Source of the DNA: Cloeon dipterum
Taxonomy: Eukaryota; Arthropoda; Insecta; Ephemeroptera; Baetidae
DNA: 64,000 nt
Assembly (NCBI RefSeq): GCF_949628265.1
Contig: NC_088786.1
Location: 32,137,681 to 32,201,680, forward strand
Reading direction: 5' to 3'
Shown: positions 12,071 through 25,080 of the stretch, in pieces
Position numbering within the stretch: position 1 is the stretch's first letter
Layout of the letters: each line of letters begins with the position of its first letter
The notes under the pieces: generated by a model
What the model saw: the letters and a program-made list of their open reading frames with translations, nothing else
Database searches by the model: none
What the model was told of the DNA's origin: nothing
Program-made: the position numbers and the translations under genes

Positions 12071-14893
12071 TTGGCAAGCAGGTTGTGCATTTGCATTATT
12101 TAAGGGGTGGTCTCAATTATTCAGCAGAGTACGCGGCGGCGAATCAGCATTTTAAAACTGGCCGGGCAACTTTTGACAATTATTTTATGAGCTGCTTCCT
12201 TGCTGGCGCCGCACGGGCAGATTTTTTGTCCGCCTCTCCTGCAGCACCAGCAACAGCGCCTTTGTCGTCTGTTTTGTTTGAAGCACAAGATTATACGGCA
12301 TATGCCCTTTGAAGTGCGCCCGCCCTTTGTTTGGCCATCCGGTGAATAAATCAGGAGGCGCAAAGTCGCCGGCGGCGCCGCGGAGGGGCGAAAAATTAAT
12401 TGTAATTGGGCCCGACGTAATTCAAAAATAATATTTGTCTAATCGCGGGCTTGCGACTGGCCAAATATTTGATTAACGCGCACGCCCGCTCGCCGAATTT
12501 GTGTGTGCGCGCGCGTGAAATTATATTCGGCGGCGCCACCACCGTGCGTTGAGGCCACAATGCCTCCTCAGTCAGACGACCGGCCAGCCGAACAACGGGC
12601 TAAATTAAAATTTGTATTATTCAACGACAAAGTATACGCCAGATTATTCAAGGGCAGTGGTACAAAAGGCGGAACGGACTTGCGTTCATCATAAAAGTTA
12701 CCGTCGAAAAAAAATAATTTCGTTTCTGACTTGTGGGGACACAGGCTCAAAAACGAATATAATTTTTCCTGGTATCGCAAATGAGCAGTGGAAATATTTT
12801 TCCTCTCAAGCTGTCAAGATATCTCATACCGAGAGCGAGGGAAAATACACAAGACTGTTGCGTCACTTGTAATGCAAAGTAAAGGCATTACTGTATAAGT
12901 GCAAAATAAGTGATGCGGTGAGCCGGCAAGGTATTCTTTCTCCGTGCATCACACAAAGTGCAAGCCACTTGTTTGCCAGGCTGATGCGGCCGAGTACCGA
13001 GCAGAGCAGACAGACAGACAGGTGTTTGGCTGTTGAGACAAGAGCAGCGAGTGTATTAAAGTTGGCTGGCTCGCAACGGATTCTTATCAGGCGAAAGCGC
13101 GAGGTGCCAACGCCGCCCCTTGGCATATCTGCTGCTAAAAGAGCCGTCAATCAGCCAGCTCACCAAATTTTCATTCGGCGGTGCGTAACTGCTTCCAGAC
13201 GCCGAGAAACAATCCGAGCGACCACCTCTTCAAGTTCTTTATTTCGGCAGCCGTACAAACTAGCGAGGCGGATTACAATTTCGTCTGCCACTCGGTTGCG
13301 AAAAAACGAGCATGCTAAACGAAGACGAAGCGGCGAAGAAAAATGCCGTCGCAATTAACGGGGAGTTAAAGTCATCTTTTTCAGCTGATTTGTGTTTGTC
13401 TGGGAAGCATTTTAAATCTCAGAGACAGAGAGGATATGTTTCAAATTTATTTGTTAAACAATCTTTAAACCTTAATGTTACGCTTTGTCACTCCTCGCTA
13501 AAAATTGCCTGAGCGTAATGAATGGCGCCAGGGGTATTTTTGAAAGTCACAAAATAAGCAATAAAAATAGCTAACCAGTCAAATTGGACGCGAAGGTGCG
13601 TTTTGATCACATCAAAGAAAGAGGCTGCGCAAGAATGTAAAAAGCCAGTCGGGGCCGACTTCCTTTGCTGGCATCGCTGAACTTTCATCAAATTATGCCT
13701 CTGAATTCAAATTCACGTTTTATTGCCGCAAAAAGGGGGCCGCGATCGAGCGCAGCGTCCCCAAAATAAAATAAGCGCGCGTGCGGGCGGACGTCGGGAC
13801 GCCGGGAGTGGACAGAGAACGAAAACACGTCTCCCACGCCGGCCGAAATAGAAATAAAGGCGGTCGTAAAATTTCGAGGCGCAAAATGAATGATCGGCAT
13901 TCAAAATTGGGACTGCCAAATCGCAAGCAGATGCCTCGACGCCGCTCGTAAAGAGTCGAGTAAATTTCTCACGGCTGACTCGAACCGCTTCGTCTTTTCT
14001 CCGCCGCCGCCGGACGAAAATGCACCTCTGCACTCCCCAATTTTTCTCCCTTCAGCGCGATGGCTCTCGAAGAAAAATTAGGCAACTTTCTGACAATGAG
14101 TAATTGTTTCGGCGCAGGCGGCGGGAGGACGGGAATGCGAGTGAGGCACTCCATTAACTTAGCTTTGTGATGACTCGGATATGGCTGAGCGTTTCATTGA
14201 CAGGGATTTTGCGTTTGTTTTGCTTCGAAACCGGTTTAATTCTCACCACTAGCGAAACGGCACGCGCGCCTAACAGCGAATTCGCTGTTGCTTTTTCGCT
14301 CGGGCGAACTGAAACAAGAGGTGCGCGAGGCGGCTTGTGTTTCGTCCATCCGTCCGTCCATCCATCCATCCGGGGGAGCGAATCGGCGTGCGTCGATGTT
14401 TGAGTTTGGTCGCGGCTAAGCCCCGGCGGATTACGCTGCTAAGTGCTTTCTGTTTGCCAACCGCGCCGAAACAGATCAGCGAATTCGACACATGAACGCA
14501 CCGTGCCGACTGTTTGGTTTGCAACGAGAGGGAAAACGCGAAAAAGAAATGATAAACCCTCGGGCTGCTGCTATACATCTAAACAGAGAGCGCATCAAGT
14601 TTTGCGGTGGATATGAGCGGCAGAAATCCTGCTCGGTTCGAAGGTTTAGCGAGCTGTGAAAGATAGATTGGTAAAATTTTTCGCCGATTCCCTTAAAACA
14701 GCGTGCGACCCGGGAAAATCCCCTTCGGTGCAAAACGTAGAATTCCGCAAACACTGTGCAGCACGAAAGTAGCACGTTTCGCTCAAGCTCTTTGGGCGAG
14801 TACGTGCAAGGCGAATTAAATCCAGCCCGAGAGGCAGAGTGGTCGGCGGGAGAGGAAGAAGTAAGAGCAATAATAATTAAAAGCGATGCTGAC
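12071..14893. other. GC-rich mosaic non-coding DNA next to the 15-kb exon
   Basis: GC-rich patches (about 12,180-12,580, 12,910-13,330 and 13,720-14,680) alternate with AT-rich ones. There is a CATC/CGTC tetranucleotide repeat at about 14,344-14,371 and a single AAACCGGTTT at about 14,228-14,237. Open frames on both strands overlap one another and lack protein-like codon use. This is probably the intron downstream of the minus-strand exon at 14,894-15,052. Confidence 0.4.
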
Positions 14894-15052
14894 CTGTCTG
14901 TAGAGGTCGAAGCCGAGGGGTGCGGGCGACACGGAGCCCATGGTTTTGGCCTGGGCGGGCGCGAGCAACGATTCGAGCAGGAGGCCGCCGTTCGGGTCGA
15001 CCTGTATGGGCGGCTGGGGTTGGAACAGCACCTCGCTGGCGGGTCTCTTCAT
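14894..15052 (-). CDS. orphan coding exon of an unidentified gene (partial)
   Basis: On the minus strand a 53-codon open frame runs from an ATG at 15,052 to a GT donor after 14,894 (AGACAG|GTCAGC). The frame is strongly GC-biased at third codon positions, unlike the other two frames, and encodes a Pro/Leu/Gln-rich low-complexity peptide starting MKRPASEVLF and ending GFDLYRQ. Upstream, a good acceptor with a pyrimidine-rich tract ends at 15,086. Reading from it meets an in-frame TGA before the ATG, so the exon may hold the start codon after a 5' leader. Alternatively a second AG at 15,069-15,070 would open the frame from 15,068. The peptide resembles a disordered region of a transcription or RNA-binding factor, but I do not recognise the family. 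Partner exons were not found in the window. Confidence 0.55.
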
Positions 15053-15085
15053 CAGAGTGTCGGCGACGCTGCCCGCGACTCACAC

Positions 15086-18000
15086 CTGCAACAAACCAGG
15101 CAGCACAAACGTGAACAGTGCAACCAAAACCAAAAATATCACAGCAAAACAAAACACCAGTGCAACGGCAGTGGTAAAGACGACTCAAACGCGGGATACG
15201 TGGGAGTAGAGGCAAATTTGAGTGAATGAAAAAGAGCTAATCGCGTGCTCATCCGCTTTGAGCAGCTTGTTTCGGCACGCGGGGTTCAAAAGTAGCTAGC
15301 TGCCTGACTGCTTGATTCGATTTGATCTATAGCACAGGCTGTTGGCAGCGGCAACATGGCAATCGCGTGTGGTCTGCACCACCAATTGTCTCCCTTGCCT
15401 GTGGCTTTCCGCGCCAATTAACAATTCAAATGTGCATCGCGCTAGAAAATTTGTTTCTCGCCACCATCGCACGCAGCAAGCGGTGGTTTCCTATACACTT
15501 GTCACGATAATATTACGAGCAGGAAAGTGTGCCCCAAGAGAGTGTTTAGTGGCAGTTTACTGCATCGAGAGCAGCGAACGGAATGTCTCATTGGAAAATA
15601 ATGCTGTCAATATTGACATTCCGCGTGTCGAGGAAGTCAACTTTCATACCAGGTCATCCGTTTATGACAAGTCCGAATTGTTGACCTCATCTAAAGGAAA
15701 TTTATGCTGCAAATCGGGTTGAATAATATTTTAGAAATTCATCGCTATGATTAAAAAATAAATCAATAAGATTCGAGAGTGACTGGAACAAGACAAATTG
15801 AAAACCTCTCTTCGTCAAACCAATAAATTATAAAAATAGTTATTTTCGGGCGCATCCGACTTAATAGGCTCTTAAAATCCTAAAATGTTACTTCAATAAA
15901 AAGCAAAACCCATTTAGCCGTTTCCCACATAAAAGAGCAACAAGTTCCACTTGGATGCAATAAATCATGGAATTAAAGGGCCACAATATGCTTAATCCCC
16001 ACACAAAAAGGCAATTTAATTTAACTCTTCCGCTGTTTTTTAGAGTGGCTTCGATAAAATGGCACCCGTTTGGCACTGTCAATGTAAATGCAATGCAGAA
16101 AAACGAAATAGCTAGTTGTCACCCACCAGTTTGTGTCGCTGGCTGAGTGAGTGAGATGAGATGAAAGCGCGCATCGAAATAGAAAGATGCGAGGCATCCG
16201 CTCTGGAGATGAGAAATTAAAAAGGAGAGTTATCAAAATGAGGACGAGCCAAAAATCGCGAGGTGCAAACGCCTATTTCTGTGCCGCCGACAGGTGCACG
16301 CGTGAATCGGTCGATTGGCCGCCGCGTCACATCTGCTTATCTTGCATTTTTTATTTGCTCTTCTTGCAAGACAACTTTGTTGCGTCTTTGTTCGCAGATG
16401 GGCGTCGGCGGGGAGGCAATTTTTACGACTCTTTTTCCCTCTCCGAGACCCAAGACCCGAGGAGCCGACCGGCGGGAGTGGACTGTCAGCGGGCAGGAAG
16501 AGAGACAGATAGGTGGGCTTTTCTCTTGGGTAAATATAGATTCGGTTTGAAGTCAGTCAGCTCGAGACGTCTCGAGTTTCCCTCTCCGCCCGCTGACAAA
16601 ACAAACGCAGCATTCCTGTTTTCAAAATCCAAAATGCGAATCTTGCAGCAACTCTGCTAACACTTTGATCATCAGCTAGAGCTGTCACGGCGACAATGTG
16701 CCTCACTCTCAGCTAGCAGAATATCAAAAACGGAAATGTAGCAGCAGCTGTCGTTCCCTCGGCAATGGCGAGGTTCGGGCTCGAGGCATTGCCAGCGTGA
16801 TATCCCATATTATTAAATAGTATTTCTGTGGGTTCTTTTATTTCCAAGCTGAGTAAGACTGTGGAATGAGACTTCAATTGCTCTCGGAAACATCAAAGAG
16901 TTTCTCTCGAGTGGGTAACACTTATCGTTCGTCCTCGAGAAGTGATTTCTATGTGAAACAAGATTATAAAAAATTATTTACGAATGCTATGAGATCCTGT
17001 TTACACTTAACTTATCAATTGGTCAAATTGGAACGTCTTATTAAAAATCCTATCTTCATTTAAAAAAAAATTGCCAGGCATTTACTGTCATTTAATTTAA
17101 ACTGTTAAATGACAAGGTAAAACAGTCAAAATTAGTTAAAAATATCAAATTAATTAATAAAGTCGTAATTAATCATTTTCTGGCACTATATCCGAAAACA
17201 TGAAGCGTGAAAACAAACGAGGTAAGTTAGAGTAGAAGGTTCAAGCCCCTATACACGAATTGGAAACTGCGGCGAGCTTGGGCGTGGGATCAATATCGCC
17301 TTGCTAAGTCGCACAGGTTGAAATATTGTCTTTTCTTGGTTCAATTTCCCGAGCTGAGAAAAATGTCGGTGAAAAAGCGGCTAGGTGGTAGGTGATCGGC
17401 TCGCACGAAACAAATTTTTTTGGGGCGTGTGGATGGGCGGCGAGCGACAGCGACAACGCTCGTATGTCAGCGCTCGTCTCTCTCAATCATTTGCTTCTCT
17501 CTCTTTCGTCGTACGGCGCGAGGAGTCACGCAAGAGGATGAGTAGGAAAAGCGAGAAAGTTGACCCCGCGTGTCCCCGGAGCCCGCGAGTGCCCTCGCCG
17601 GCACACATTCCTCGTTAACTGCCTGGCGAGCATTGCACTTTCTATTGTCTAAATGCGTTTGCACGAAAACGAGAAGAGAGCCGTGGAAGAAGGCACCACG
17701 GACCACGGCACCCGCCCGCTCCTCCTTCCACCAGCCTGTATTATGAATCAATGGCCTCTGTGTTTGCCTTTTTCTCACGAGTTTTTTCCTCTCCATCACC
17801 GTGTGTGTGAATCTCCTCGCATTGTAAACTCTTAGTTTGTTTCACATGGCAAAATTACACGCTGTGTTGCATTTTTTACTTGAATACAGAAATAAAATAC
17901 GTTCGAATTAATTTTCTGAGTGAATTTTTAGAAATTCGTGCTCACTTGAATTAGCATTTTAAAATACAAAATTTGGCGTGTCAAATTGATGTGGAAAAAA

Positions 18001-18480
18001 TCCAGTTTTATCTGCTCGCGCAGAAGGTTGTAGAATGTAGTAGTTAGTTCGCAAATAAAACGTTTTTTTAATATTTCCAAATTATAATTGGCATAACCAT
18101 AAAGAAATTCATAATAAAGCGTGAGATGTAGAATGATGCGACAACCGATTAAAAAGGCATTGCTTTAAAATCACTTTTCAATTAGGAAATGATTACTGCC
18201 CTTGAAAATATTATTGGATTGCAATGAGCACAAAAATTCGAATTATCAAAAAATAATGACTTAAAAACATCAATAACTGTATTATTTCTTTCCTTCGTTT
18301 CGCCTTAAGAAAAATAAAAACAAGCTCTTCTAAGAAACGAAATGTGTGTTGAAACAGATGTTTTAAATCAAGAAACTACACTGCGAGTGCAGTACGTACA
18401 CATATGGAACGCAATTGAAAACAAATTTCCAGTGAGACGATTGAGAAACGGCTCGGAAGGGCTCAATTGAGTCAATTGGC
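15086..18480. other. non-coding stretch, no gene seen
   Basis: This is probably intron or upstream sequence of the exon at 14,894-15,052. GC-rich patches occur at about 16,190-16,640 and 17,370-17,820. The rest is AT-rich, especially 17,840-18,420. A perfect 10-bp inverted repeat (TGTCATTTAA / TTAAATGACA) lies at 17,086-17,114. No credible exon was seen. Confidence 0.4.
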
Positions 18481-19960
18481 CTGAAGGACGAAAGGCCCGT
18501 CCAACTGCGGGCGCTGGAGAAGAGTGACGACGGATGCACCTACCCGTCAGACGTCTGGCAACAATGGTTGCGTCACGTGACCTCCCAAATCATAAATAAT
18601 GGGCCTGGGGGAGGCGCACGGCTCATGCGAGCGAGTGGAGCCAGCGAGAGCGAGAGAGAGAAAAGCAGGAATTTCGTTTCCTCTGAGGCCGCCTGTTGCT
18701 TTCCGAAGGGAACGCACGGTAATAAAGACGCGACTCCAGAAGGGCGAGGGGGCGGCTCGGGCGCGAGGGGGCTAGCAACAGGTCCACGCCGAGCGGATAC
18801 CCTCCGTGAGGGCCCCTCGTCAAAGCAATTAAACAGTAATTCCGCTTTATCTCTACGACGAACAGCAAACACAATGATAAACGCGTCTTTTTTTCGAGCT
18901 GGATAATATCGCAGCCGAAATGCTACAGCTGCGTTATTATTTCCGCTACGCGTCCGCGAGCAGGTTGCCGCTGCACAAGGCGCGGCATTGTTCACACATC
19001 TCGCAACCCGAGGCACGGCTATTTACTTTTATTCTACAAGGCGGTTATTTCCTCCCTATATAGTTCATGCACTGCGGCAAAACGCATTTTCCTCGCATTG
19101 TTGTTATCGCAGAAGCACGGAATTGCGGTCGACGGTCGATGCAAATCGGCCACGTAAAAAAGCAAGCAAACTCCGCCCAAACGTCACGAAACATCGACCG
19201 ACTCGGCAAGGAATTTTACATGTAAACAAAGATTTGTCGCTTCGTTTGCCGTTGACGCGACGGGTGAAATCGTTCCGTACGCGTTTCGTCGGCCGTAGAG
19301 ACGTCCGTCTCGCAAAATGCGTAGAAAAACGGACGCGACTATTGCGTTCCATGGCTGGAAAGGGCGGCGGAAAAGCAGCAATAATTGCTGCGTTCCGGAG
19401 GCCATTTGCGTGACAGATGGTTAAAGCGGTGAATAACAACCGGTATTTCTCGGAAGACATCACATTTCCCACCTTGGCGAGGGCGGAAAAGCTTAACCTG
19501 ATGCACACCGTCGTTACGACCACGCAAGATAATCCTGCCAAACAAGAATTTCCGCCCCCGAGGGCGGGCGAGGCGCCTTGGGCGCAGGACGGTACAGTCG
19601 GCACAACCGGTTGGCGCAGAAACACCGGCCGCGAGTGGGCCTGCGCGACCACGTGTTGCGGCCCACCAAGGGCCCTCACTTACACGAAAGGCTGCACCGG
19701 CCTATCTCACGGGGGCCGGAGGCCGCAGATGCCTACTGGAGGCGGCGGGAGCTGCTGAGAGGCGTCGGGAAGGGGGCCTCAAAAGTACAACTTCGCGGAA
19801 GCAAACAACACTCGATCGCGACTCACACTCGGCCACGCACTGAAAGCAAGCAGCGACGCGGGAACTCCCTCCCCTCGACGAGTGTCGAGGGGAGGGGGCC
19901 ATCCGAGGCCCCCCGCCCCCAAAGTGAGACCTACCCCAACAGTGCAGCACTCTTCTAGTT
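18481..19960. other. GC-rich CpG block
   Basis: This is the longest GC-rich block of the left part, ending abruptly near 19,960. A 126-codon plus-strand frame crosses 19,578-19,958, rich in Arg, His and Pro. It has no family resemblance that I can see and no clear splice context, so I do not call it a gene. A CpG island carrying an alternative promoter or untranslated exon is the simplest reading. A perfect 13-bp hairpin lies inside it (see separate entry). Confidence 0.4.
19867..19896. repeat. perfect GC-rich hairpin, 13-bp stem
   Basis: Arms 19,867-19,879 and 19,884-19,896 are perfect inverted complements (CCCTCCCCTCGAC against GTCGAGGGGAGGG) with a four-base GAGT loop. The stem is short for a microRNA precursor. 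It may be a structured element of a transcript or chance in GC-rich, low-complexity DNA. Confidence 0.7.
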
Positions 19961-22690
19961 TTGTGTTATGGCTTTTAACATGACCCAGTGCGATTTTTTT
20001 TTCTTTTCTGTCGCATCTCGCACACGTGTTGCTTCGCGCTCATTGACAGAGATTTCGCATCGTGTTTTTTTGTTTAATCAACTGTTGCAAGACTCTCAAG
20101 GAAATCACGAAGCTTAATAATTATACAGAATTTAATATACAATAATTATTATCGGTAACACGAACTCACTGAGGAGTAAAAGTTGTTACAAGGCTACAAC
20201 TGTCAATTTTTTTAACATTTTTTTATACTCAGGAATTAAAGAAACTTAAACCCTTTTTAGCGTATCATAATTTTGATAATTTGTAACTCAAAACAGCTGC
20301 GTCAATAACAGGATAAAATTTATGATCATAAAAATACCAATGAATTCCTAAAATAAAATGTAGGTGTTTCTAAATTGGACAGTGTGCACTTTTATAGCCC
20401 GCAGATGAGATTTTAAGAAATGAAATTAAAATCAGCGCTTTTTTACCATCGAATTTCCTTAAATATTTTTGTTCCAATAGAAATGATTATTGCTAAAGTT
20501 TAGAGAGGGATTTGAAAGCATTGAGTAATACGATCTTGCGTAACAAATGGCGTCATAACACCTTTATTAACAGATATAATATGATGGTTAGTTCCCCTCC
20601 CTGTAATAAAACAACCCTTCGTCTTTTATAGGCTCTCTGTTGCACATCCAGCGCATTATGACTAAACTAAGGAATGTTAGGTAGTATGATTTTTCACCGA
20701 ATAGATTCGGTTTTCCTGGCTTGTTTCTGATTTATTTTCTGATATAAAAGGTTTGTTTTGTTGTGTGTTATTGGGCAGTTTAACAGGCGAAATTCAGTCG
20801 TTATTTATTTATAAATCTGTTATATTATGTCACAAACGTAAGAATAAAATCTGTACTGAAAACAATACAGATTTTGAAGATTATAAAAGCTTTACCATGA
20901 AAACTGTAAATAGGGTTTACCTTAAAAAAATAGCTAGCTTTACTCTGTGTTCATTCTTTATCAGGATAAGCGGCTAAAAGTAAATAAAAATGTGAAAAAC
21001 TCGCTGTACCTTAAATGAACATGCCCTCAATTGCTTTCACAATAATCCGCCCCTCCATTATTTATATTAAAAAATCCTCGTTGAATAGAGCTTTTGAGTT
21101 ATTGTTTTAGGTCATAAAATTCCTAGACTTTGTAGTAAATATATTTAATGAAGTTCAAATTAATTATTTTCATTTTAATATACAAAGCTAATTTAATTTT
21201 TGCTTCGGAGAAAATACTGACAGCCTTAAATTAACATACAACTTTTTTCGTTTAGCAATTAACTTACCTGTTTGACAATTTGACCCAGAATTTTCTCAGA
21301 TGGAACAAACAAATTCAGTTTGAACCGGGGTTGATGAATAATTTTTTAAGCTCCATATATATAAATCTTGTTCAAGACTATTTAGAGATTTTGACCTTTT
21401 ATCTAGTAATTATCTTGCCAAAATATTGTCACTTTTTAGGTGGTGCAATTATTGCTTCACAGTATTTTTTTATTTCTAAAAAATTCGTACAAATTCGTGT
21501 TCAGATAAGTGCTAGAGCTTATTTGAAAATCAGTTTCATCCCAACAAGGAATTTTCTCTGGTTCAAAATCTTTCCCAGTCTCTTTAGAAGTCCGCAACTG
21601 ACTTCATAGCCCTATGAGATCAAAAGATTATGTTTTGAAAACTTCCCTAAAATCATTTTACTACAAAAAAAAATTTTTTGGTCAGACTCGGCTTAACCTT
21701 ACTTATTCAATTCCAAAACCAACCAAATTGAAATAAAAAATACGATAAAACAAAGTGAGAAGATTGTGATTTACTGAAATTCAATTTTCGTTTATTTATC
21801 GCATTGAACGACTAAAATGATCAAATCTCTTCTTGGAACTAAAATTATCTTTTTCTTGTATCCCGCGTTGTGAGAATAGCAGGTTGTTTATTTTTACGTA
21901 TTTCAGAAAATTCCTGCTTCAATATAGTTTAAGCCACCGAATTGGCCCTAATCCATGAGCTTTGTCTCCTCCTATAGAGGGCTGAGGATGACAACCAAGA
22001 GGCCAAAACTAGGAGGAACGAGCAGAAAATTTCATTTGAAATATTGCTCACTAAATACATTCAAGCTGAATTGAATCTGTTTAAACTTGTAATTAATTTC
22101 AACTGAATAATTACCACAATTTTTGAGTGCATTTCCTCTATTATCAGCTATACCAACAAATAATGACATGACGTTTTCTATTTGTGGAACCATCAGGTTT
22201 CGAAAAGCACCTATATTATTTTATTAAAAAAATGAAGCTAGATTTCTCTAATGTACTGTTAATCTTTCATATAATTAAAACAATGGACTTAATTTTCATT
22301 ACATTAAAAACATCCTCCTCTTTAATCTTCCATTCCCACAAGTTTTGGCTCACAGTCTTATGTTGTGGCTCAAAGTCTTAAGCATATAACTCAGATAATT
22401 CATAGGCTCTTAAAAGTAAATCAGTCTGCACGGAAAAACAGTCGACCGTCGTAAATCCCCAACCCAATACCAATTATGTACTACTTAAATCGTTTGGAGT
22501 GTATTCACATCAAGTGGAAGAACTGAAAGACACTTCAATGTTCCCAAGCACTTCCTCACACTAATTATTGCCGAGAGAGAAAAGCAGCAGAGACATTTCA
22601 AGAATTAAAATTAACGGCGATGAAACAAGCTTCATGATGGTAAACACGAATTAATTCTCAGGGGAAAAAAAACTGCCAAAGAGAACAAAG
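19961..22690. other. AT-rich stretch, no gene seen
   Basis: Uniformly AT-rich DNA with many homopolymer runs. A 10-bp perfect inverted repeat (AAAATCTGTA / TACAGATTTT, 10-base loop) lies at 20,846-20,875. Open frames such as 20,753-20,977 and 21,280-21,609 have the AT-driven amino-acid composition expected of random sequence. Confidence 0.45.
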
Positions 22691-23420
22691 TAGTACATTT
22701 TCACGTGCTGTGTGAACTCTCACAAGCGCACGCAGTAATATCCACTTTTATTGATCCACTTTTACGAGCGTCGTGCACATATTCTGGCGAGAGAAGAAAG
22801 GCGAAGTGATTTACGCGTTGGCTAAGGGATGAGCGCAAAGTGGGCATTCCCGCGACGCGAGCGAGAGTGTCAATCGGCCGAGAGAAGAGCTCTTTTTTTT
22901 GCTCTTTTGTGCGGGATTCCACCGGCCGCGAAAGAGACACCAGGCATCCGAAAACAAGGCGCCGCGCCTCCCTCGGTGCTAATTAATGAGGCAGGTGATG
23001 ATTCTCGGGCATTGCAGGCCAGCCGCGCACACAACAACGGCCCCGTTAGCACAATGAGTTATCGCGCTTGGAGCCACGCCAGGCCCGCGACCACTCGCGA
23101 GACAAATTGTGACCCCTGCCTAATTGATGGCGCGCAAGCTCTGCCGCGACACGTCCGAAACCCCGTCTTTTTATTGCTCTCTCAAGCTGATGAGCTCCTG
23201 CATACCTGCATCCATCTTCCCACCAGCACGTGGACAGCCGGGAAATTCATATAAAAACGGTACGGGCGTGCCTCCATTTTGCGTTTTATCAATGAAATAT
23301 TAGCCACCCTTTTCCGCGGTATGCAAAATAGTCGCAGGCCCAAACCACAGAACGGTAAAAATTGAAACACATGCCACCCTGCAGGCTGCAATTCGATCGA
23401 GGCCTCTGCGGGGAGGTCAG
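22691..23420. other. GC-rich block, no gene seen
   Basis: A compact GC-rich segment between two AT-rich stretches. A plus-strand frame of about 140 codons crosses 22,829-23,254 without recognisable motifs or convincing splice sites. It is probably regulatory. Confidence 0.35.
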
Positions 23421-25080
23421 TCTTTTATTAATGGTTATATTTTAGAATTTAGAGTTTATATATATCGCTTACATTCTAGTAACAAAACCCCTTTTTGATG
23501 GAAATGGTGCTCACCACAAAATGCCTCATTTGTAAACAAACAAAAAAAAATTGTTAAGTGAATTCCAATAGTTTAGTCGATTTAACTTTTTTATATTTGA
23601 ACCATTCATGCTGAGACCACAATGAAACCCTAAAGGCTTAGTATTTTGGCAAACTTCCGACCAAGAAAATTATTGAAAAATAATATTTAAATGACTTCTC
23701 TCATTGTTGGCTTGTTTTTTTCTGCAAAGGGGAAGTTTTGACGTTTCGCTCTCCTTTTTCATCGAGTATTATATAATATTTGCCATTCTCTAAAAACACA
23801 CGGGGAGGAAATTGAGTGAATGAGCGATCACCTGTTGATCCTCATTTGAAGCCTCTTCTCTTTCTCTCTATCCCACTCTCCCAGTCAGGAATGTGTTAAA
23901 TGGATGAGGTTGTGTTTTTAACATTCAGGCAAGTATAGTCAGCAATTTTAGCCACCTAACGGAATCTCCTACCAGCGCTGACTCTTTGCTGGCTACACCT
24001 ACTCAATTCTAAAAATTATTTAGATTCTTCAATCAGAATTTATGCCGTGAGCAGATTTTTAATCAGGAATTTATTTTTTTAATGTTATTGTGCCTTTAGC
24101 TGGAGAACGAAGAAAGATTAAACTAAAGCACGGCAGTTCACAAAGACCCGCATTTTCCCGGAAAAACCAACAGAATCATAAAAAACATTTTCGCGAGTTT
24201 TTCCTTATTTTTACGAATTTGCCGGAATACGTGAGTTAAAGTCAGATGAATAAAATATAACTATAAAAAATCTAAAAAGCACAATATATTGGATGTTAAC
24301 ATTTTTAAGAATATTTGATACTCCATCTTGATCTGACCTTTCCGTGAGCAAAATGGGCGAACCCTGAAAGACACAGAGGTATTATTTTGTAAAAATTAGA
24401 TTTTGTTGCTTTCATTTCGTTACAGGCCGCACAGAACGCATCATATCTATAAACTTAAAACTAAACGCATGATAATTAACAGCAAGAAAAAATTTATTTT
24501 CATTTCATAACAATTACATTTCCGTATAGATTTAAATTGATTCAAGGTTGAACAATTTATATACAAGTCTACTACTATAGCAAAAATGTATTTAATTAAA
24601 TAAATATGCCTTACGAAATTGCACACCACTTTTTGTCGTTTTTGTTTTAGTTGACACGTAGAAAAGCGATGCGCAAATTTGACCGATTGCTACAATATTT
24701 TAATTTGAAATTTAATTATATATTTGATTGAATGAATTGAACATTTAAGCTTGAAGCAAGTTAGAGCAATCCGAAGTTTCACTCACTATTTAAAAAAAAT
24801 AAAAAATAAAGACGCACAGTAATACTTTCAGTGTGAATTTTAAAGGTAATCCGAATTTATTCTATATGCTTTCCGTTAGTTCAATCGAATTACACAGAAG
24901 GTCATGTCAATAAAATATTAATTTCAAAGGGTTCGAGATTTTTTATTTTAATTTTTAAACCTCCAAAGTATATAGCACGAACTTAGAAATTTGAATACGA
25001 GAATGCAAATTCAAAAAGACGATTATAGCGCTTGGAGACTGCGTGTAGGCTGTAAATCGTTTCATCTCGTCTGCGAGCAC
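23421..25080. other. AT-rich stretch, no gene seen
   Basis: AT-rich DNA with no supported exon, RNA gene or transposon on either strand. Confidence 0.45.

Noticed and set aside
17086-17114. 10-bp inverted repeat TGTCATTTAA/TTAAATGACA
   Set aside because: Short AT-rich stem, no small-RNA-like length or second structure; not different from chance in AT-rich DNA.
17238-17255. GGTTCAAGCCC resembling a tRNA T-arm
   Set aside because: No matching acceptor stem, D-arm or anticodon stem upstream.
19104-19679. 191-codon minus-strand open frame
   Set aside because: Arg/Val/Pro-rich frame in a GC-rich block, overlapped by equally long frames on the plus strand; no family resemblance and no convincing splice sites.
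19578-19958. 126-codon plus-strand frame rich in Arg and His
   Set aside because: Could be coding, but there is no recognisable motif, ATG context or splice junction; GC-rich DNA makes such frames common.
20846-20875. 10-bp inverted repeat AAAATCTGTA/TACAGATTTT
   Set aside because: Too short for a microRNA precursor or MITE ends; no target duplication.
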